Assembly (NCBI RefSeq): GCF_030324495.1
Contig: NZ_JACAGN010000002.1
Span: 176,633 to 240,632, forward strand
Reading direction: 5' to 3'
From: Myroides sp. 1354
Lineage (GTDB): Bacteria > Bacteroidota > Bacteroidia > Flavobacteriales > Flavobacteriaceae
Length of the DNA: 64,000 nucleotides
The notes under the pieces were generated by a model that was given only the letters and a program-made list of their open reading frames with translations, made no database searches and was not told the DNA's origin. Within the stretch, counting starts at the first letter, position 1, and every line of letters begins with the position of its first letter. Both the position numbers and the translations under genes were made by a program. Positions 25,926 to 35,254 of this stretch are shown here, piece by piece.

Positions 25926-27137
25926 TTATCTCAGTTTTAATGAAATCACACAAAATACACCTAAGAGAATTGCTATAATCCAAAAGCGAGTTACGATTTT
26001 ACTCTCGTGATATCCTTTCTTTTGGAAGTGGTGATGCAAAGGCGACATTAAAAATATTCGTCTTCCTTCTCCATACTTATTCTTCGTGTATTTAAAATAA
26101 CTCACTTGCAACACTACGGATAGTGTTTCGGCAAAAAATACGGCACATAACACGGGAATCAACAATTCTTTACGCACAGCAATAGCCAATACAGCGATAA
26201 TTCCCCCTATGGTTAAACTTCCTGTATCTCCCATGAACACTTGAGCAGGAAAAGTGTTATACCACAAAAATCCAATCAGTGCTCCAATAAAGGCGGAGAC
26301 AAAGACCGTCATTTCACCTGAATTAGGAATATACATGATATCGAGATAATTAGCGAAAATCACGTTTCCTGATATAAAGGCAAAAATACCCAACACAAAG
26401 GTGGATATAGCAGAGGTACCCGCAGCTAAACCGTCAATTCCATCTGTTAGATTGGCACCGTTCGATACCGCTGTAACGATAAAAATGACAATGGGAATAA
26501 AAATCAACCAAGCATAATCTTGTGCTCCTTCTCCCATCCAGCTGATTAACATGCTGTAATCAAATTCATTATTTTTAAAAAAAGGAATGGTTGTAGCAGT
26601 AGATTTCACATCGTATTGACTGACAGCAACCTCGCTTAACATGTGTTTTGCAGGTACTTCACGAATCGTTACTGCTGGGCTAAAATACAATACAGCCCCC
26701 ACGATAAGTCCCAATCCTACTTGACCTACTACTTTAAATCGTCCTTTTAATCCTTCTTTATCTTTTTTAAATACTTTAATATAATCGTCTAAAAATCCGA
26801 TAGCCCCCATCCATACTGTTGTCAAAATCAACAACAAAACATAGATATTATCTAATTTAGCAAACAATAATACAGGGATTAAGGTTGCTACAATGATGAT
26901 AATTCCACCCATTGTCGGTGTTCCAGATTTTTCTTTTTGTCCTTCTAAACCTAGTTCTCTAACGGTTTCTCCTATTTGCATTTTTCGCAAACGCTCAATA
27001 ATGCGCTTTCCGTAGATAATTGAGATCAACAAAGAGAAAATCATCGCCATACCTGAACGAAACGTAATATACTGGAACACTCCTGCTCCTGGTATCTTGA
27101 AAAAACTTTCTAAGTATTGAAATACGTAATACAACAT
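25926..27137 (-). CDS. mraY: Phospho-MurNAc-pentapeptide transferase MraY
   Basis: 403 residues, about ten membrane helices. Conserved [37 protein letters not shown] and [11 protein letters not shown] (the HHH motif) identify the enzyme that makes lipid I. A long periplasmic loop (about residues 165-215) is usual for Bacteroidota. Located 15 bases after murE. Confidence 0.98.
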   Translation of the reverse strand: MLYYVFQYLESFFKIPGAGVFQYITFRSGMAMIFSLLISIIYGKRIIERLRKMQIGETVRELGLEGQKEKSGTPTMGGIIIIVATLIPVLLFAKLDNIYVLLLILTTVWMGAIGFLDDYIKVFKKDKEGLKGRFKVVGQVGLGLIVGAVLYFSPAVTIREVPAKHMLSEVAVSQYDVKSTATTIPFFKNNEFDYSMLISWMGEGAQDYAWLIFIPIVIFIVTAVSNGANLTDGIDGLAAGTSAISTFVLGIFAFISGNVIFANYLDIMYIPNSGEMTVFVSAFIGALIGFLWYNTFPAQVFMGDTGSLTIGGIIAVLAIAVRKELLIPVLCAVFFAETLSVVLQVSYFKYTKNKYGEGRRIFLMSPLHHHFQKKGYHESKIVTRFWIIAILLGVFCVISLKLR

Positions 27138-27152
27138 AACTCTTCTCCTTTA

Positions 27153-28607
27153 CTATAGTTCTAAAAACTCTTTTACTATTTCCAAGTCACTAAAATGACT
27201 TCTTACTCCTTTTATCTCTTGATACGTTTCGTGTCCTTTACCCGCGATAAGTATAATATCTCCGGCAACGGCTTGCTGGCAAGCTAGTTTTATCGCTTGT
27301 TTTCGATCTTCCACCACAATCGTTTTCATCTTATTTTGTGGTTCTACGCCTGCTTCTATATCGTCTAATATTGCTGTAGGCGTTTCAAATCGAGGATTAT
27401 CTGAAGTAAAAATGACTTTATTACTTAAATCAGATGCTATTTTTCCCATCTCTGGGCGTTTTGTTTTATCTCTATTTCCTCCACATCCAACAACTGTAAT
27501 TAATTGTTCATTGTTGGTGCGAATGCTGTTAATTGTTGCAATTACATTAGCCAATGCATCAGGTGTATGCGCGTAATCAACAATTGCTGTTACGTTTTTA
27601 GACGATACAATGTATTGAAAACGACCTTCTACACTTGTCAACTTACTCAAGTGTATCAATGCTTCCTCTTGAGGTACACCTAAAGCTACCGTTGTTCCAA
27701 ATACTGCCAATAAATTTGACGCATTGAACGCTCCGATAAGTTGTACCCATAACTCTTGTTGATTAATTTTCATCAACATACCTGAAAATTGACTTTCCAG
27801 AATTTGACCTTTGTAATCCGCCATATTTTTCAAAGCGTATGTACAAACCTTTGCTTTGGTGTTTTGCACCATCACAGGTCCATTTTTATCATCTAGGTTT
27901 GTCAAGGCAAAGCTTGTTTTCCCCAATTGGTCAAAGAACATTTTTTTTGCATCGCGATAGGCTGCAAATGTTTTGTGGTAATCCAAATGGTCATGGGTTA
28001 AATTCGTAAATATTCCCCCTTCAAAATGAAGTCCAAATGTTCGATGCTGCACCACACCATGTGAACTCACTTCCATAAAACAAAATTCACATCCTTCCTC
28101 TACCATTTGATTCAAATACGCATTAATCGTAATCGAATCGGGTGTGGTGTGTGAGGTTTCATAAAGGTCTGCTCCAATTCGGATATTTACCGTTGACAAC
28201 AACCCTACTTTATAACCTAAGCTGCTAAACATCTTATACAACAACGTTGCAATTGTTGTTTTTCCATTCGTTCCTGTTACACCCACTAATTTTAATTTGT
28301 ACGAAGGATTGTCATAGAAATTAGCAGCTATAATGGCTAATGCTCTATTGCTGTCTTCAACTAAAACATAAACAATCCCTTCTACCAAATCATTGGGCAA
28401 CACTTGACATACAATAGCTGTTGCTCCCTGATCAATGGCTTGCTTGATATACGCATGCCCATCCGCTACTTCACCTACTATGGCAATAAACAGAGTATTT
28501 GACTTTACTTGACGCGAGTCAAAAGTCAAATGGTCTATTGCTGCATCTGTCGATCCAACAATAGACTGTATCTCTACTTTGTATAATATGTCTTTTATCT
28601 TTTTCAC
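27153..28607 (-). CDS. murE: MurE, UDP-MurNAc-tripeptide synthetase
   Basis: 484 residues. ATP loop GVTGTNGKTTIATL, THDHLDYHKTF, and the substrate-selecting DNPR motif (TSDNPRFETP), which in this family indicates meso-diaminopimelate rather than lysine. It adds the third residue of the peptide stem. It overlaps the upstream PBP gene by 4 bases. murF and ddl are not in the cluster, as in other Flavobacteriia. Confidence 0.96.
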   Translation of the reverse strand: MKKIKDILYKVEIQSIVGSTDAAIDHLTFDSRQVKSNTLFIAIVGEVADGHAYIKQAIDQGATAIVCQVLPNDLVEGIVYVLVEDSNRALAIIAANFYDNPSYKLKLVGVTGTNGKTTIATLLYKMFSSLGYKVGLLSTVNIRIGADLYETSHTTPDSITINAYLNQMVEEGCEFCFMEVSSHGVVQHRTFGLHFEGGIFTNLTHDHLDYHKTFAAYRDAKKMFFDQLGKTSFALTNLDDKNGPVMVQNTKAKVCTYALKNMADYKGQILESQFSGMLMKINQQELWVQLIGAFNASNLLAVFGTTVALGVPQEEALIHLSKLTSVEGRFQYIVSSKNVTAIVDYAHTPDALANVIATINSIRTNNEQLITVVGCGGNRDKTKRPEMGKIASDLSNKVIFTSDNPRFETPTAILDDIEAGVEPQNKMKTIVVEDRKQAIKLACQQAVAGDIILIAGKGHETYQEIKGVRSHFSDLEIVKEFLEL

Positions 28608-30616
28608 GATAGTTCTAAAACTACTTTTTGATTTTTATCTATTTTTTGTCCTGCTAGTATTGACTGCGTTTTGACTTTTCCTACTCCTTTAACCTGGACT
28701 TTAAGTCCCAAATTTTCCAATAGTGGTAAAACATCCATGACTTGCATCCCTCTGACATCAGGCATAATTGATTCTCCCAATTGATTTTGCGTCATAAAAG
28801 ATTGATAGCTTACTGCAATACTGGTAGGCACTTCATTCGAATCTCTCATCTCCTTCGTTGTCGGAACATCAGTATAAATTTTCTGCGCAATTCGCTTAAA
28901 TACTGGTCCCGCAACATCTGCTCCATAATAGCTCTTTGATCGATCTGGTTTGTGAATCACAACGATACACGAGTATTTTGGATCATCGGCTGGAAAATAT
29001 CCTGCGAAAGAAGAAGAATAGTACATATCTGAATCATATCCTTTTCCCTTGCCGTAGTTTACCTGCGCTGTTCCTGTTTTTCCCGCCATAGAAAAATTCG
29101 GTGAGTACAGTTTTTTACCTGTTCCTTTTTTCACTGTATTTTCTAAGATTGCTCTCGCTTGATGAATAACATCTGGAGAGGCAATTTGCGGATTCAACAC
29201 CACTTTATCAAATTTCTGAATCGTCTGATCAAATTCTTTGATTTCCGATACAAAATAAGGTTTCACCATTTCACCATTATTGGCCACAGCATTATATAAG
29301 GTTAGCGTTTGCAAAGGCGTCACAGATAATCCATATCCAAAAGCCATCCAAGGCAAGGCCAATCCACTCCATCCCTTTTGTCCTGGTTTAGGTATATAAG
29401 GTGTTGCTTCTCCTTTTATCTTTAATCCTAAAGGTTTGTCCATCCACAAGGTGCTCAAATAATCCGTAAATTCTTTGGGATTATTTTTGAATGCCTCGTC
29501 AACCGCTTGTGTAATTACAGTATTTGAAGACAATTCAATTCCTCTCGCCAGAGAAACTTTTCCATATCCTCCTCGTTTAGAATCGCGCACTCTTGCATTG
29601 TAAAAGCGAACAACCCCTTCATTGGTGTCGTAAATACGAGCCGTATCTACTTGCTTCTTTTCCAACAAAGCTAAAAGTGAAGCTAACTTAAATGTAGAAC
29701 CTGGTTCGTGTTTCTCTCCTACTGCATAGTTTACTGTTTCATAGTACCCTCCTGTTTTTTCATCTCTCCCTAGATTTGAAATCGCGCGAATGGCTCCTGT
29801 TTTCGTCTCCATTACAATCACACAACCGTGATCTGCGCTATACTTATCTAGTGATTGCAACAAAGCATGATGCGCTATATCCTGAATGTACACATCAATG
29901 GTTGAGATAATATCTTTTCCATCAATGGGTTCAATCTCATTTTCGTCATTAATCGGCTTCCATTGATTCTTGGCTAAACTTTGCATTTTGCGCTTTCCGT
30001 CATAACCACTGAGATAATCTGTAAAAGCTCCTTCAATCCCCACTCTTCCGAATGTACCATCTTCATTTTTTCGCTCATAACCAATGGTTCTTTTCGCAAT
30101 TCTTCCAATAGGATGTTGGCGTACTGTTTTTTGAGAAGAAATAAATCCACCGCCATTTCCCCCTCGTTTAAATAGAGGAAAATTTTTGATTCGCACATAG
30201 TCTACATAGCTCAAATTACGAGCGATAAGAATATAGCGGCTTTTAGAAGCTCTTCCCTTTCTCAACATATTTTCATAATATGAGCTTGGTTTGCGAAACA
30301 TCACCGCTAGCGAATCCGCTAAGGGTTTCACCTCTTTCTCAAAGTTTTCTTGTTTGGGTGCAACCCCGTCAAAACGTATTTCAAAGACCGGCACTGATGT
30401 GGCTAATAAGCTTCCATCAGCAGAATAAACATTCCCTCTATTGGCCTCTATTATTTCTTCTTTCACTCGGTTTTCACTTCGCGCTTTTTGGCGAAGTTCA
30501 CTTCCCTCGACTCCTTGAATTAACAGCAACCGATAAATTACCCCTCCTGCCAGTAACAATACTATTGCAGTGACGACATAAATATTGATGTAAATATTTT
30601 TGTTCCCTAGGGCCAT
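28604..30616 (-). CDS. ftsI: Division-specific transpeptidase (class B PBP, FtsI type) with PASTA domain
   Basis: 670 residues. One N-terminal membrane helix (IYINIYVVTAIVLLLAGGVI), the PBP dimerisation domain, then the penicillin-binding domain with GSTFKLAS (active Ser-x-x-Lys), ELSSNTV (Ser-x-Asn) and AGKTGTAQ (Lys-Thr-Gly). A C-terminal PASTA domain (MPDVRGMQVMDVLPLLENLG) binds peptidoglycan or muropeptides. It works with FtsW at the septum. It overlaps ftsL by 10 bases and murE by 4. Confidence 0.96.
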   Translation of the reverse strand: MALGNKNIYINIYVVTAIVLLLAGGVIYRLLLIQGVEGSELRQKARSENRVKEEIIEANRGNVYSADGSLLATSVPVFEIRFDGVAPKQENFEKEVKPLADSLAVMFRKPSSYYENMLRKGRASKSRYILIARNLSYVDYVRIKNFPLFKRGGNGGGFISSQKTVRQHPIGRIAKRTIGYERKNEDGTFGRVGIEGAFTDYLSGYDGKRKMQSLAKNQWKPINDENEIEPIDGKDIISTIDVYIQDIAHHALLQSLDKYSADHGCVIVMETKTGAIRAISNLGRDEKTGGYYETVNYAVGEKHEPGSTFKLASLLALLEKKQVDTARIYDTNEGVVRFYNARVRDSKRGGYGKVSLARGIELSSNTVITQAVDEAFKNNPKEFTDYLSTLWMDKPLGLKIKGEATPYIPKPGQKGWSGLALPWMAFGYGLSVTPLQTLTLYNAVANNGEMVKPYFVSEIKEFDQTIQKFDKVVLNPQIASPDVIHQARAILENTVKKGTGKKLYSPNFSMAGKTGTAQVNYGKGKGYDSDMYYSSSFAGYFPADDPKYSCIVVIHKPDRSKSYYGADVAGPVFKRIAQKIYTDVPTTKEMRDSNEVPTSIAVSYQSFMTQNQLGESIMPDVRGMQVMDVLPLLENLGLKVQVKGVGKVKTQSILAGQKIDKNQKVVLELS

Positions 30617-30966
30617 AGTTTATTCCAAAATGTTTTATTATCTACCTCCTTCAACACCTTAATCTTCTGTGGTGGTGTTTCAGAAGGATATATTCCTTCT
30701 TCTTCTAATTTTCGAGTGATTGTCGACTCCATCTTCAGTTCCATAAGTTCTGATCGCGTAGCGACAAACTCAGCACGAAGCATTTTTACTTCGTGGGTTA
30801 ATTTTCCAATCTTAAACACCTTGGATTCATATCGCTGAGTGTTTCCAATTAGTATCATTCCTAACACAATCACATATATAATAAAGGCCCACGTTTTCGC
30901 GGAATTCTCGTTGACGAGAATTTTAGCTTTAATTACATCTACTGGACTTGCTATTGTTTTTTTCAT
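30607..30966 (-). CDS. ftsL: FtsL-like division protein
   Basis: 119 residues, one membrane helix (TWAFIIYVIVLGMILIGNTQ, about 28-47) followed by a coiled coil (LTHEVKMLRAEFVATRSELM) that pairs with FtsB/DivIC-type partners. Too divergent for a sure call by sequence alone, but size, topology and position between rsmH and the PBP gene are diagnostic. It overlaps rsmH by 4 bases and the PBP gene by 10. Confidence 0.9.
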   Translation of the reverse strand: MKKTIASPVDVIKAKILVNENSAKTWAFIIYVIVLGMILIGNTQRYESKVFKIGKLTHEVKMLRAEFVATRSELMELKMESTITRKLEEEGIYPSETPPQKIKVLKEVDNKTFWNKLWP

Positions 30967-31877
30967 TTTTTCTCTGCAACTCTCAACTTCGCCGATCGGG
31001 CTCTGTTATTTACTGCTATTTCTTCTTCCGATGGAACAATTAGTTTCCCCAATTGTTTCAATGGAACTTCAAATCTTCCAAACATGTCGCGCTCTGGCTC
31101 CCCTTCAAACATTCCATTTTTCATAAAACGCTTAACTAAACGATCTTCCAAAGAGTGATAAGAGATGACACTCAATCTACCTTCTGATTTTAGTACCTCA
31201 ACACTTTGCTCTAACAATTCTTTCAGTACTTCAATCTCCTGATTCACTTCAATTCGAATGGCTTGATACACCTGTGCTAATATTTTAGCACTTTTGTGTG
31301 CGGGTAAAAATCGAGCTAATACTTGTTTCAGTTGATCTGTATTCTTTATTTCTCCATTTTCTCTTGCTTTGACAATGGTATGAGCCATAGCACCTGCATT
31401 TTTCAATTCCCCATAGACACTAAGCAAGTATCTCAAATCTTTTTCATCATAATCATTGACTACATGATAAGCAGACAGTTCACCATTTTGATTCATTCTC
31501 ATATCAAGCTCACCATCAAAACGCGTAGAAAAACCGCGTTCTGCTACGTCAAACTGATGAGATGAAACTCCTAAATCACCTAATATCCCATCTACTTCAC
31601 GTACGCCATAAAATCTCAAATAGCGCTTTAAGTATCTAAAATTTTGATTAATCAAGACAAATCGAGGATCGTCAATTGCATTTTTCACAGCATCATCATC
31701 CTGGTCAAAGGCAAACAATTTTCCATTCTCACCTAAGCGACTCAATATCTCTCTTGAGTGACCACCACCACCAAATGTCACATCCACATAAACGCCATCG
31801 GGACGGATATTTAACCCATCCACTGTTTCGGTTAACAAAACAGGTCTATGATATGCGTATAAATCTTTACTCATCAA
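30963..31877 (-). CDS. rsmH: 16S rRNA (cytosine1402-N4)-methyltransferase RsmH
   Basis: 304 residues. HRPVLLTETVDGL, the SAM-binding VDVTFGGGGHSREIL, and GILGDLGVSSHQFD with ERGFSTRFDGELDMRM are the RsmH (MraW) signature, ending in VISYHSLEDRLVK. It methylates C1402 in the ribosomal P site. It overlaps mraZ by 11 bases. Confidence 0.97.
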   Translation of the reverse strand: MMSKDLYAYHRPVLLTETVDGLNIRPDGVYVDVTFGGGGHSREILSRLGENGKLFAFDQDDDAVKNAIDDPRFVLINQNFRYLKRYLRFYGVREVDGILGDLGVSSHQFDVAERGFSTRFDGELDMRMNQNGELSAYHVVNDYDEKDLRYLLSVYGELKNAGAMAHTIVKARENGEIKNTDQLKQVLARFLPAHKSAKILAQVYQAIRIEVNQEIEVLKELLEQSVEVLKSEGRLSVISYHSLEDRLVKRFMKNGMFEGEPERDMFGRFEVPLKQLGKLIVPSEEEIAVNNRARSAKLRVAEKK

Positions 31878-32325
31878 AACTAATATTACTCATTACTTCT
31901 TGCGCCAATGCACCAAAATCAAAATCATCTGGTTCTAACGTAGCTTCATACAGGTCTTTATCCCATATTTCAACGATATTCACTTTAGAAGCCATTACAA
32001 TCTCTTTCGTAATATTCCCAAACTGCAACAGATCCTTTGCAATTAGCAAACGACCTGCATCATCAATATCTACCATTTTAACCCCCGCCATAAAAGCGCG
32101 AATAAACGTATCTACTTTTTTATCGAAAGGATTCAGCTTATTGATTTTCAACATCATCTTCTCCCACTCAGCCATTGGCCACAATTCCAAACACGTTTCA
32201 AACACCGATCTCTTTAGCACAAAACCATCAGACATAGCAGGCAACTGCTTCTTCAAAGAAGCAGGCACCAATACCCTTCCTTTGGTATCGATCTTACACT
32301 CGTATGTACCGATAATTGACGTCAA
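31867..32325 (-). CDS. mraZ: Transcriptional regulator MraZ
   Basis: 152 residues from a TTG at 32325 (the residues after it, TSIIGTYECKIDTKGRVLVP, match the usual N-terminus). The frame is open to another TTG at 32355, but that codon lies inside a -7 box. Two SpoVT/AbrB-like domains, each with the DxxxR-type core (DTKGRVLVP; DIDDAGRLLI). MraZ binds repeats upstream of its own gene and regulates the cluster; such repeats lie at 32371-32399. Confidence 0.93.
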   Translation of the reverse strand: MTSIIGTYECKIDTKGRVLVPASLKKQLPAMSDGFVLKRSVFETCLELWPMAEWEKMMLKINKLNPFDKKVDTFIRAFMAGVKMVDIDDAGRLLIAKDLLQFGNITKEIVMASKVNIVEIWDKDLYEATLEPDDFDFGALAQEVMSNISFDE

Positions 32326-32352
32326 AATGTGTTTATATATATATATACTTAG

Positions 32353-32360
32353 CAAATGTA
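32353..32360 (-). promoter_or_regulatory. -7 box TACATTTG of the dcw cluster
   Basis: Perfect TAnnTTTG on the minus strand, 27 bases before the TTG start at 32325. A second perfect box (TATTTTTG, 32414-32421) lies upstream and could be an alternative start site. Confidence 0.6.
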
Positions 32361-32370
32361 ATTATTTTTT

Positions 32371-32399
32371 TACCACTTTTACCCACTTTTACCCACTTT
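32371..32399 (-). promoter_or_regulatory. Putative MraZ operator: three 10-bp direct repeats
   Basis: On the minus strand AAAGTGGGTA, AAAGTGGGTA, AAAGTGGTAA in tandem, period 10. This matches known MraZ sites (TGGG direct repeats spaced by about one helical turn in E. coli; AAAGTG-type repeats in Mollicutes). The repeats cover the -33 region of the promoter whose -7 box is at 32353, so binding would block it. Confidence 0.75.
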
Positions 32400-32425
32400 G
32401 TTAATAAGTTTTCCAAAAATAGCGT

Positions 32426-33000
32426 ATTTACTGACTTCAATAGCCGATTTATTTGTTTATACTTAACCATTTTTTAATCAAACTCCTTGATTTGAACTAA
32501 CTTATCCTTATACAATTCGCATTTTTTCACCTTAAAACACCTCTTTATCTTATTACTATCGTTTTAACGCAAAACCTCGATTTAAGACAAGTAAATACGT
32601 ATTTATTTACAAAAAACACCGAAACTATTTTTTGCAAAAAAGATTGTTTTTCAGTCTTTATTTTAATTAAAATCTCCCTCTTTTTTACATGGAAAAAAGC
32701 AGATTTTCAACCTTTTTTCAGTTCAAAACAGCCGTTTTTTTTCACTCCTTCTCCTTTATACGCTTTTTTCAAAAAGATTCATTTTTTTTGCCCCAATTGC
32801 CTTTCATACAAAAGAAATAGAGAGAAAACACAACAACTTCAAATCCAGGCACAACCAGAACAAGCAATACTAACACACTGATAACATGCACACTTACTCC
32901 TCTTGAAAAAAAAATTTTGTACACTTAATAAAGAGTGAGTTATTTTCTTTTTCACCCACTACCGTATTTTATCCTTTTATTACAATATTTGTCTCTATTA
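32426..33000. other. Long divergent intergenic region, no gene seen
   Basis: About 580 bases, very AT-rich with many T runs, between the dcw promoter and the alpha/beta hydrolase gene. I see no coding frame, tRNA or clear hairpin. Confidence 0.4.
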
Positions 33001-33006
33001 AAAATG

Positions 33007-33014
33007 TATATTTG
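33007..33014 (+). promoter_or_regulatory. -7 box TATATTTG of hydrolase-engB operon
   Basis: Perfect TAnnTTTG, 30 bases before the ATG at 33045; a TTTG 15 bases upstream (32988-32991) may act as a -33 element. Confidence 0.6.
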
Positions 33015-33044
33015 TAAGAATTTAAAAATCGCAAGTAAGAGCTA

Positions 33045-33809
33045 ATGGAGCGAACTTTAAAAGAAGACGGTAAATTCCGATATGTGGAAGTTGGTGAAGG
33101 AACACCAATTATCATCTTACATGGATTAATGGGAGGGCTTAGTAATTTCGATGGAGTTGCAAATTTCTTTCCTCAAAAAGGCTATAAAGTTATTATTCCT
33201 GAACTGCCTTTATACACCAATAGTATTTTAAAAACAAATGTCAAAGCCTTTGCTAAATTTGTCAAAGACTTTATTGAGCGCATTGGTTATAAAGATGTTA
33301 TTTTATTGGGTAACTCACTTGGGGGGCATATCGCGTTGTATTTTGCCAAAATGTATCCTCAATATCTAAAAGCTATGGTGCTGACAGGAAGTTCGGGGCT
33401 ATATGAAAGTGCTATGGGGGACAGTTATCCAAAACGAGGTGATTACGAATATATCAGAAAAAAAGCAGAAGATGTATTTTATGACCCTGCTGTAGCAACA
33501 AAAGAAATCGTAGATGATGTTTTTGCTACAGTAAATGATCGTATGAAGTTAATTAAGACTTTGACGATTGCAAAAAGTGCAATTCGACATAATATGTCCA
33601 AGGACTTACCTAAAATAAATGTTCCTACTTGTTTAATTTGGGGCAGAAATGATAAAGTAACTCCGCCAGAGGTCGCTGTAGAATTTCACGAATTACTACC
33701 TGACTCAAACCTATATTGGATTGATAAATGCGGACATGCCGCCATGATGGAACATCCAGACGAATTCAATGAACTATTAAATACGTGGTTCAACGAACGC
33801 AACATATAA
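33045..33809 (+). CDS. Alpha/beta hydrolase
   Basis: 254 residues. Oxyanion segment [11 protein letters not shown], nucleophile elbow [12 protein letters not shown] (Ser), acid in [12 protein letters not shown] (Asp), and His in [11 protein letters not shown] form the usual triad of the alpha/beta-hydrolase fold; the substrate is unknown. Cytoplasmic, no signal peptide. It lies 4 bases before engB, with one promoter for both. Confidence 0.9.
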   Translation: MERTLKEDGKFRYVEVGEGTPIIILHGLMGGLSNFDGVANFFPQKGYKVIIPELPLYTNSILKTNVKAFAKFVKDFIERIGYKDVILLGNSLGGHIALYFAKMYPQYLKAMVLTGSSGLYESAMGDSYPKRGDYEYIRKKAEDVFYDPAVATKEIVDDVFATVNDRMKLIKTLTIAKSAIRHNMSKDLPKINVPTCLIWGRNDKVTPPEVAVEFHELLPDSNLYWIDKCGHAAMMEHPDEFNELLNTWFNERNI

Positions 33810-33813
33810 AACA

Positions 33814-34434
33814 ATGAAAATAAATACAGCAGCATTTGTAATGAGTAACTCTGATGTGAGTAAGTGCCCAAACGAGCCTTTACCAGAGTATGCATTCATC
33901 GGAAGATCCAACGTTGGGAAGTCTTCTTTAATCAATATGCTTACCAATTCAAAATCTTTAGCTAAAACGTCTTCAAGACCAGGAAAAACACAGTTAATCA
34001 ACCACTTTAAAATTAATTCTAATTGGTTTTTAGTCGATTTACCTGGATATGGATATGCTAAAGTATCAAAGAAAACAAAAAGTGTTTTCCAAAAATTTAT
34101 TACAGAGTACTTTGAAAAACGCAGACAATTGGTTTCTGCTTTTGTTTTGATTGACATCAGACACGAAGCACAAAAGATTGATTTGGAATTCATGGAATAT
34201 TTAGGTGAAGCAGGAATTCCTTTTGGTATTATCTTTACCAAGGCGGATAAAGTGGGCAAAACCAAAATCCCTCAATTAGTAGCGGATTATAAAAAGCAAC
34301 TACTAAATGGAATTTGGGAAGAAATGCCTCCTTACTTTATTACTTCTTCAGAAGACAAAACAGGACGTGATGAAGTACTGAATTACATCGATGAGATTAA
34401 TCAAGACATCTTCAAAAATCCACTACCGATATAA
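33814..34434 (+). CDS. engB: Ribosome biogenesis GTP-binding protein EngB (YsxC/YihA)
   Basis: 206 residues. GTPase motifs in order: G1 GRSNVGKSS, switch-I region with [13 protein letters not shown]3 [11 protein letters not shown]4 TKADK, G5 SSEDKTG. Order and spacing match EngB, needed for assembly of the large ribosomal subunit. Second gene of the operon, followed by a strong terminator. Confidence 0.97.
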   Translation: MKINTAAFVMSNSDVSKCPNEPLPEYAFIGRSNVGKSSLINMLTNSKSLAKTSSRPGKTQLINHFKINSNWFLVDLPGYGYAKVSKKTKSVFQKFITEYFEKRRQLVSAFVLIDIRHEAQKIDLEFMEYLGEAGIPFGIIFTKADKVGKTKIPQLVADYKKQLLNGIWEEMPPYFITSSEDKTGRDEVLNYIDEINQDIFKNPLPI

Positions 34435-34440
34435 AACAAA

Positions 34441-34464
34441 AAAACTGCCAAGGCAGTTTTTTTT
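34441..34464. terminator. Bidirectional terminator
   Basis: 9-bp stem AAAACTGCC / GGCAGTTTT with a 2-base gap and an eight-T run. Shared by engB (+) and the LuxR-type gene (-). Confidence 0.85.
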
Positions 34465-34468
34465 GTAT

Positions 34469-35128
34469 CTAAATGTAATAGTCGTTTACGGTAATAATAC
34501 CCGCTCGAATGGCATATCTTGTGGCGTCGTGTACACTACTTACTTCGAGTTTTTTAAAAATATTCTTCCGATGCGTGATAACGGTATGAATACTTATATT
34601 TCGATCAGCAGCAATTTCCTTCGTCATTTTTCCAGTGGCTATTTCTTTTAAAATCTCGCGCTCTGCATTCGTCAAAATCTGATCGACTTTGAAGGCTGTT
34701 GTTTTATATGAATTAAACACCTCTTGTACGCAAGGAGCAATATAATTTTCTTTTTTGCTAATCGCAGTCAACCCTTTTTTAATTTCTTCTAAAGTTCCTT
34801 TTTGCTGTAACATATTAAATCCGTTAATGGATTTCATCTGCAGTATCTTCTTCAACCAGATTTCAGGTAATTCTTCTAACCACATCACCCATACGCTTCG
34901 CTCATAGGTGCTTTTTAACTCGTAAATAGCATCCACTTGTTGGAGCAATTGATACGTCGTTGGATTAAAAAACACACAAGCTGAGCTATTCTTTTTCAAG
35001 AACATACGAATATCTTGTACACTATGTAAATCACACCATACAATTTCTTCTTGTATCACTTGCTCTGCTATCGTTTTTATTCCCAAACGAACCAATTCTT
35101 TCTCTTCTAAAATAGCAATATGCACCAT
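34469..35128 (-). CDS. LuxR-type regulator with degenerate receiver domain
   Basis: 219 residues. The C-terminal 65 residues are a LuxR helix-turn-helix (LTNAEREILKEIATGKMTKE, then SIHTVITHRKNIFKKL). The first 120 residues look like a receiver domain, but the phosphate-accepting Asp is replaced by Asn55 (VFFNPTTY) and the acidic pair is Glu8-Glu9, so normal phosphorylation is unlikely. It lies downstream of the SusCD genes on the same strand but has its own promoter and is separated by a terminator. No sensor kinase is nearby. Confidence 0.82.
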   Translation of the reverse strand: MVHIAILEEKELVRLGIKTIAEQVIQEEIVWCDLHSVQDIRMFLKKNSSACVFFNPTTYQLLQQVDAIYELKSTYERSVWVMWLEELPEIWLKKILQMKSINGFNMLQQKGTLEEIKKGLTAISKKENYIAPCVQEVFNSYKTTAFKVDQILTNAEREILKEIATGKMTKEIAADRNISIHTVITHRKNIFKKLEVSSVHDATRYAIRAGIITVNDYYI

Positions 35129-35145
35129 AGCTTACCTTTGTCTTA

Positions 35146-35153
35146 CAAAATTA
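35146..35153 (-). promoter_or_regulatory. -7 box TAATTTTG of LuxR-type gene
   Basis: Perfect TAnnTTTG on the minus strand, 17 bases before the ATG at 35128. Confidence 0.6.
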
Positions 35154-35179
35154 AGGAAATAATTTTAGGAATAAACAGC

Positions 35180-35206
35180 AAAAGGCTGTCGATTAGACAG
35201 CCTTTT
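35180..35206 (-). terminator. Terminator of susCD
   Basis: 11-bp stem AAAAGGCTGTC / GACAGCCTTTT with a 5-base loop, 48 bases past the SusD-like stop. Confidence 0.8.
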
Positions 35207-35254
35207 CCACCATTACTGATTGAATAAAATAAACAACTAATGAACCACTCACTA

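Noticed and set aside
32371..32399. Short regular repeats as a CRISPR array
   Set aside because: The units are 10 bp, contiguous, without spacers, and sit at the mraZ promoter; they fit MraZ binding sites. No CRISPR array or cas gene is seen in the window.
31676..32404. 242-residue plus-strand frame opposite rsmH and mraZ
   Set aside because: It lies antisense to two certain genes and has no protein-like motif.
33777..34265. 162-residue minus-strand frame opposite engB
   Set aside because: Antisense to a certain GTPase gene; no motif or promoter.
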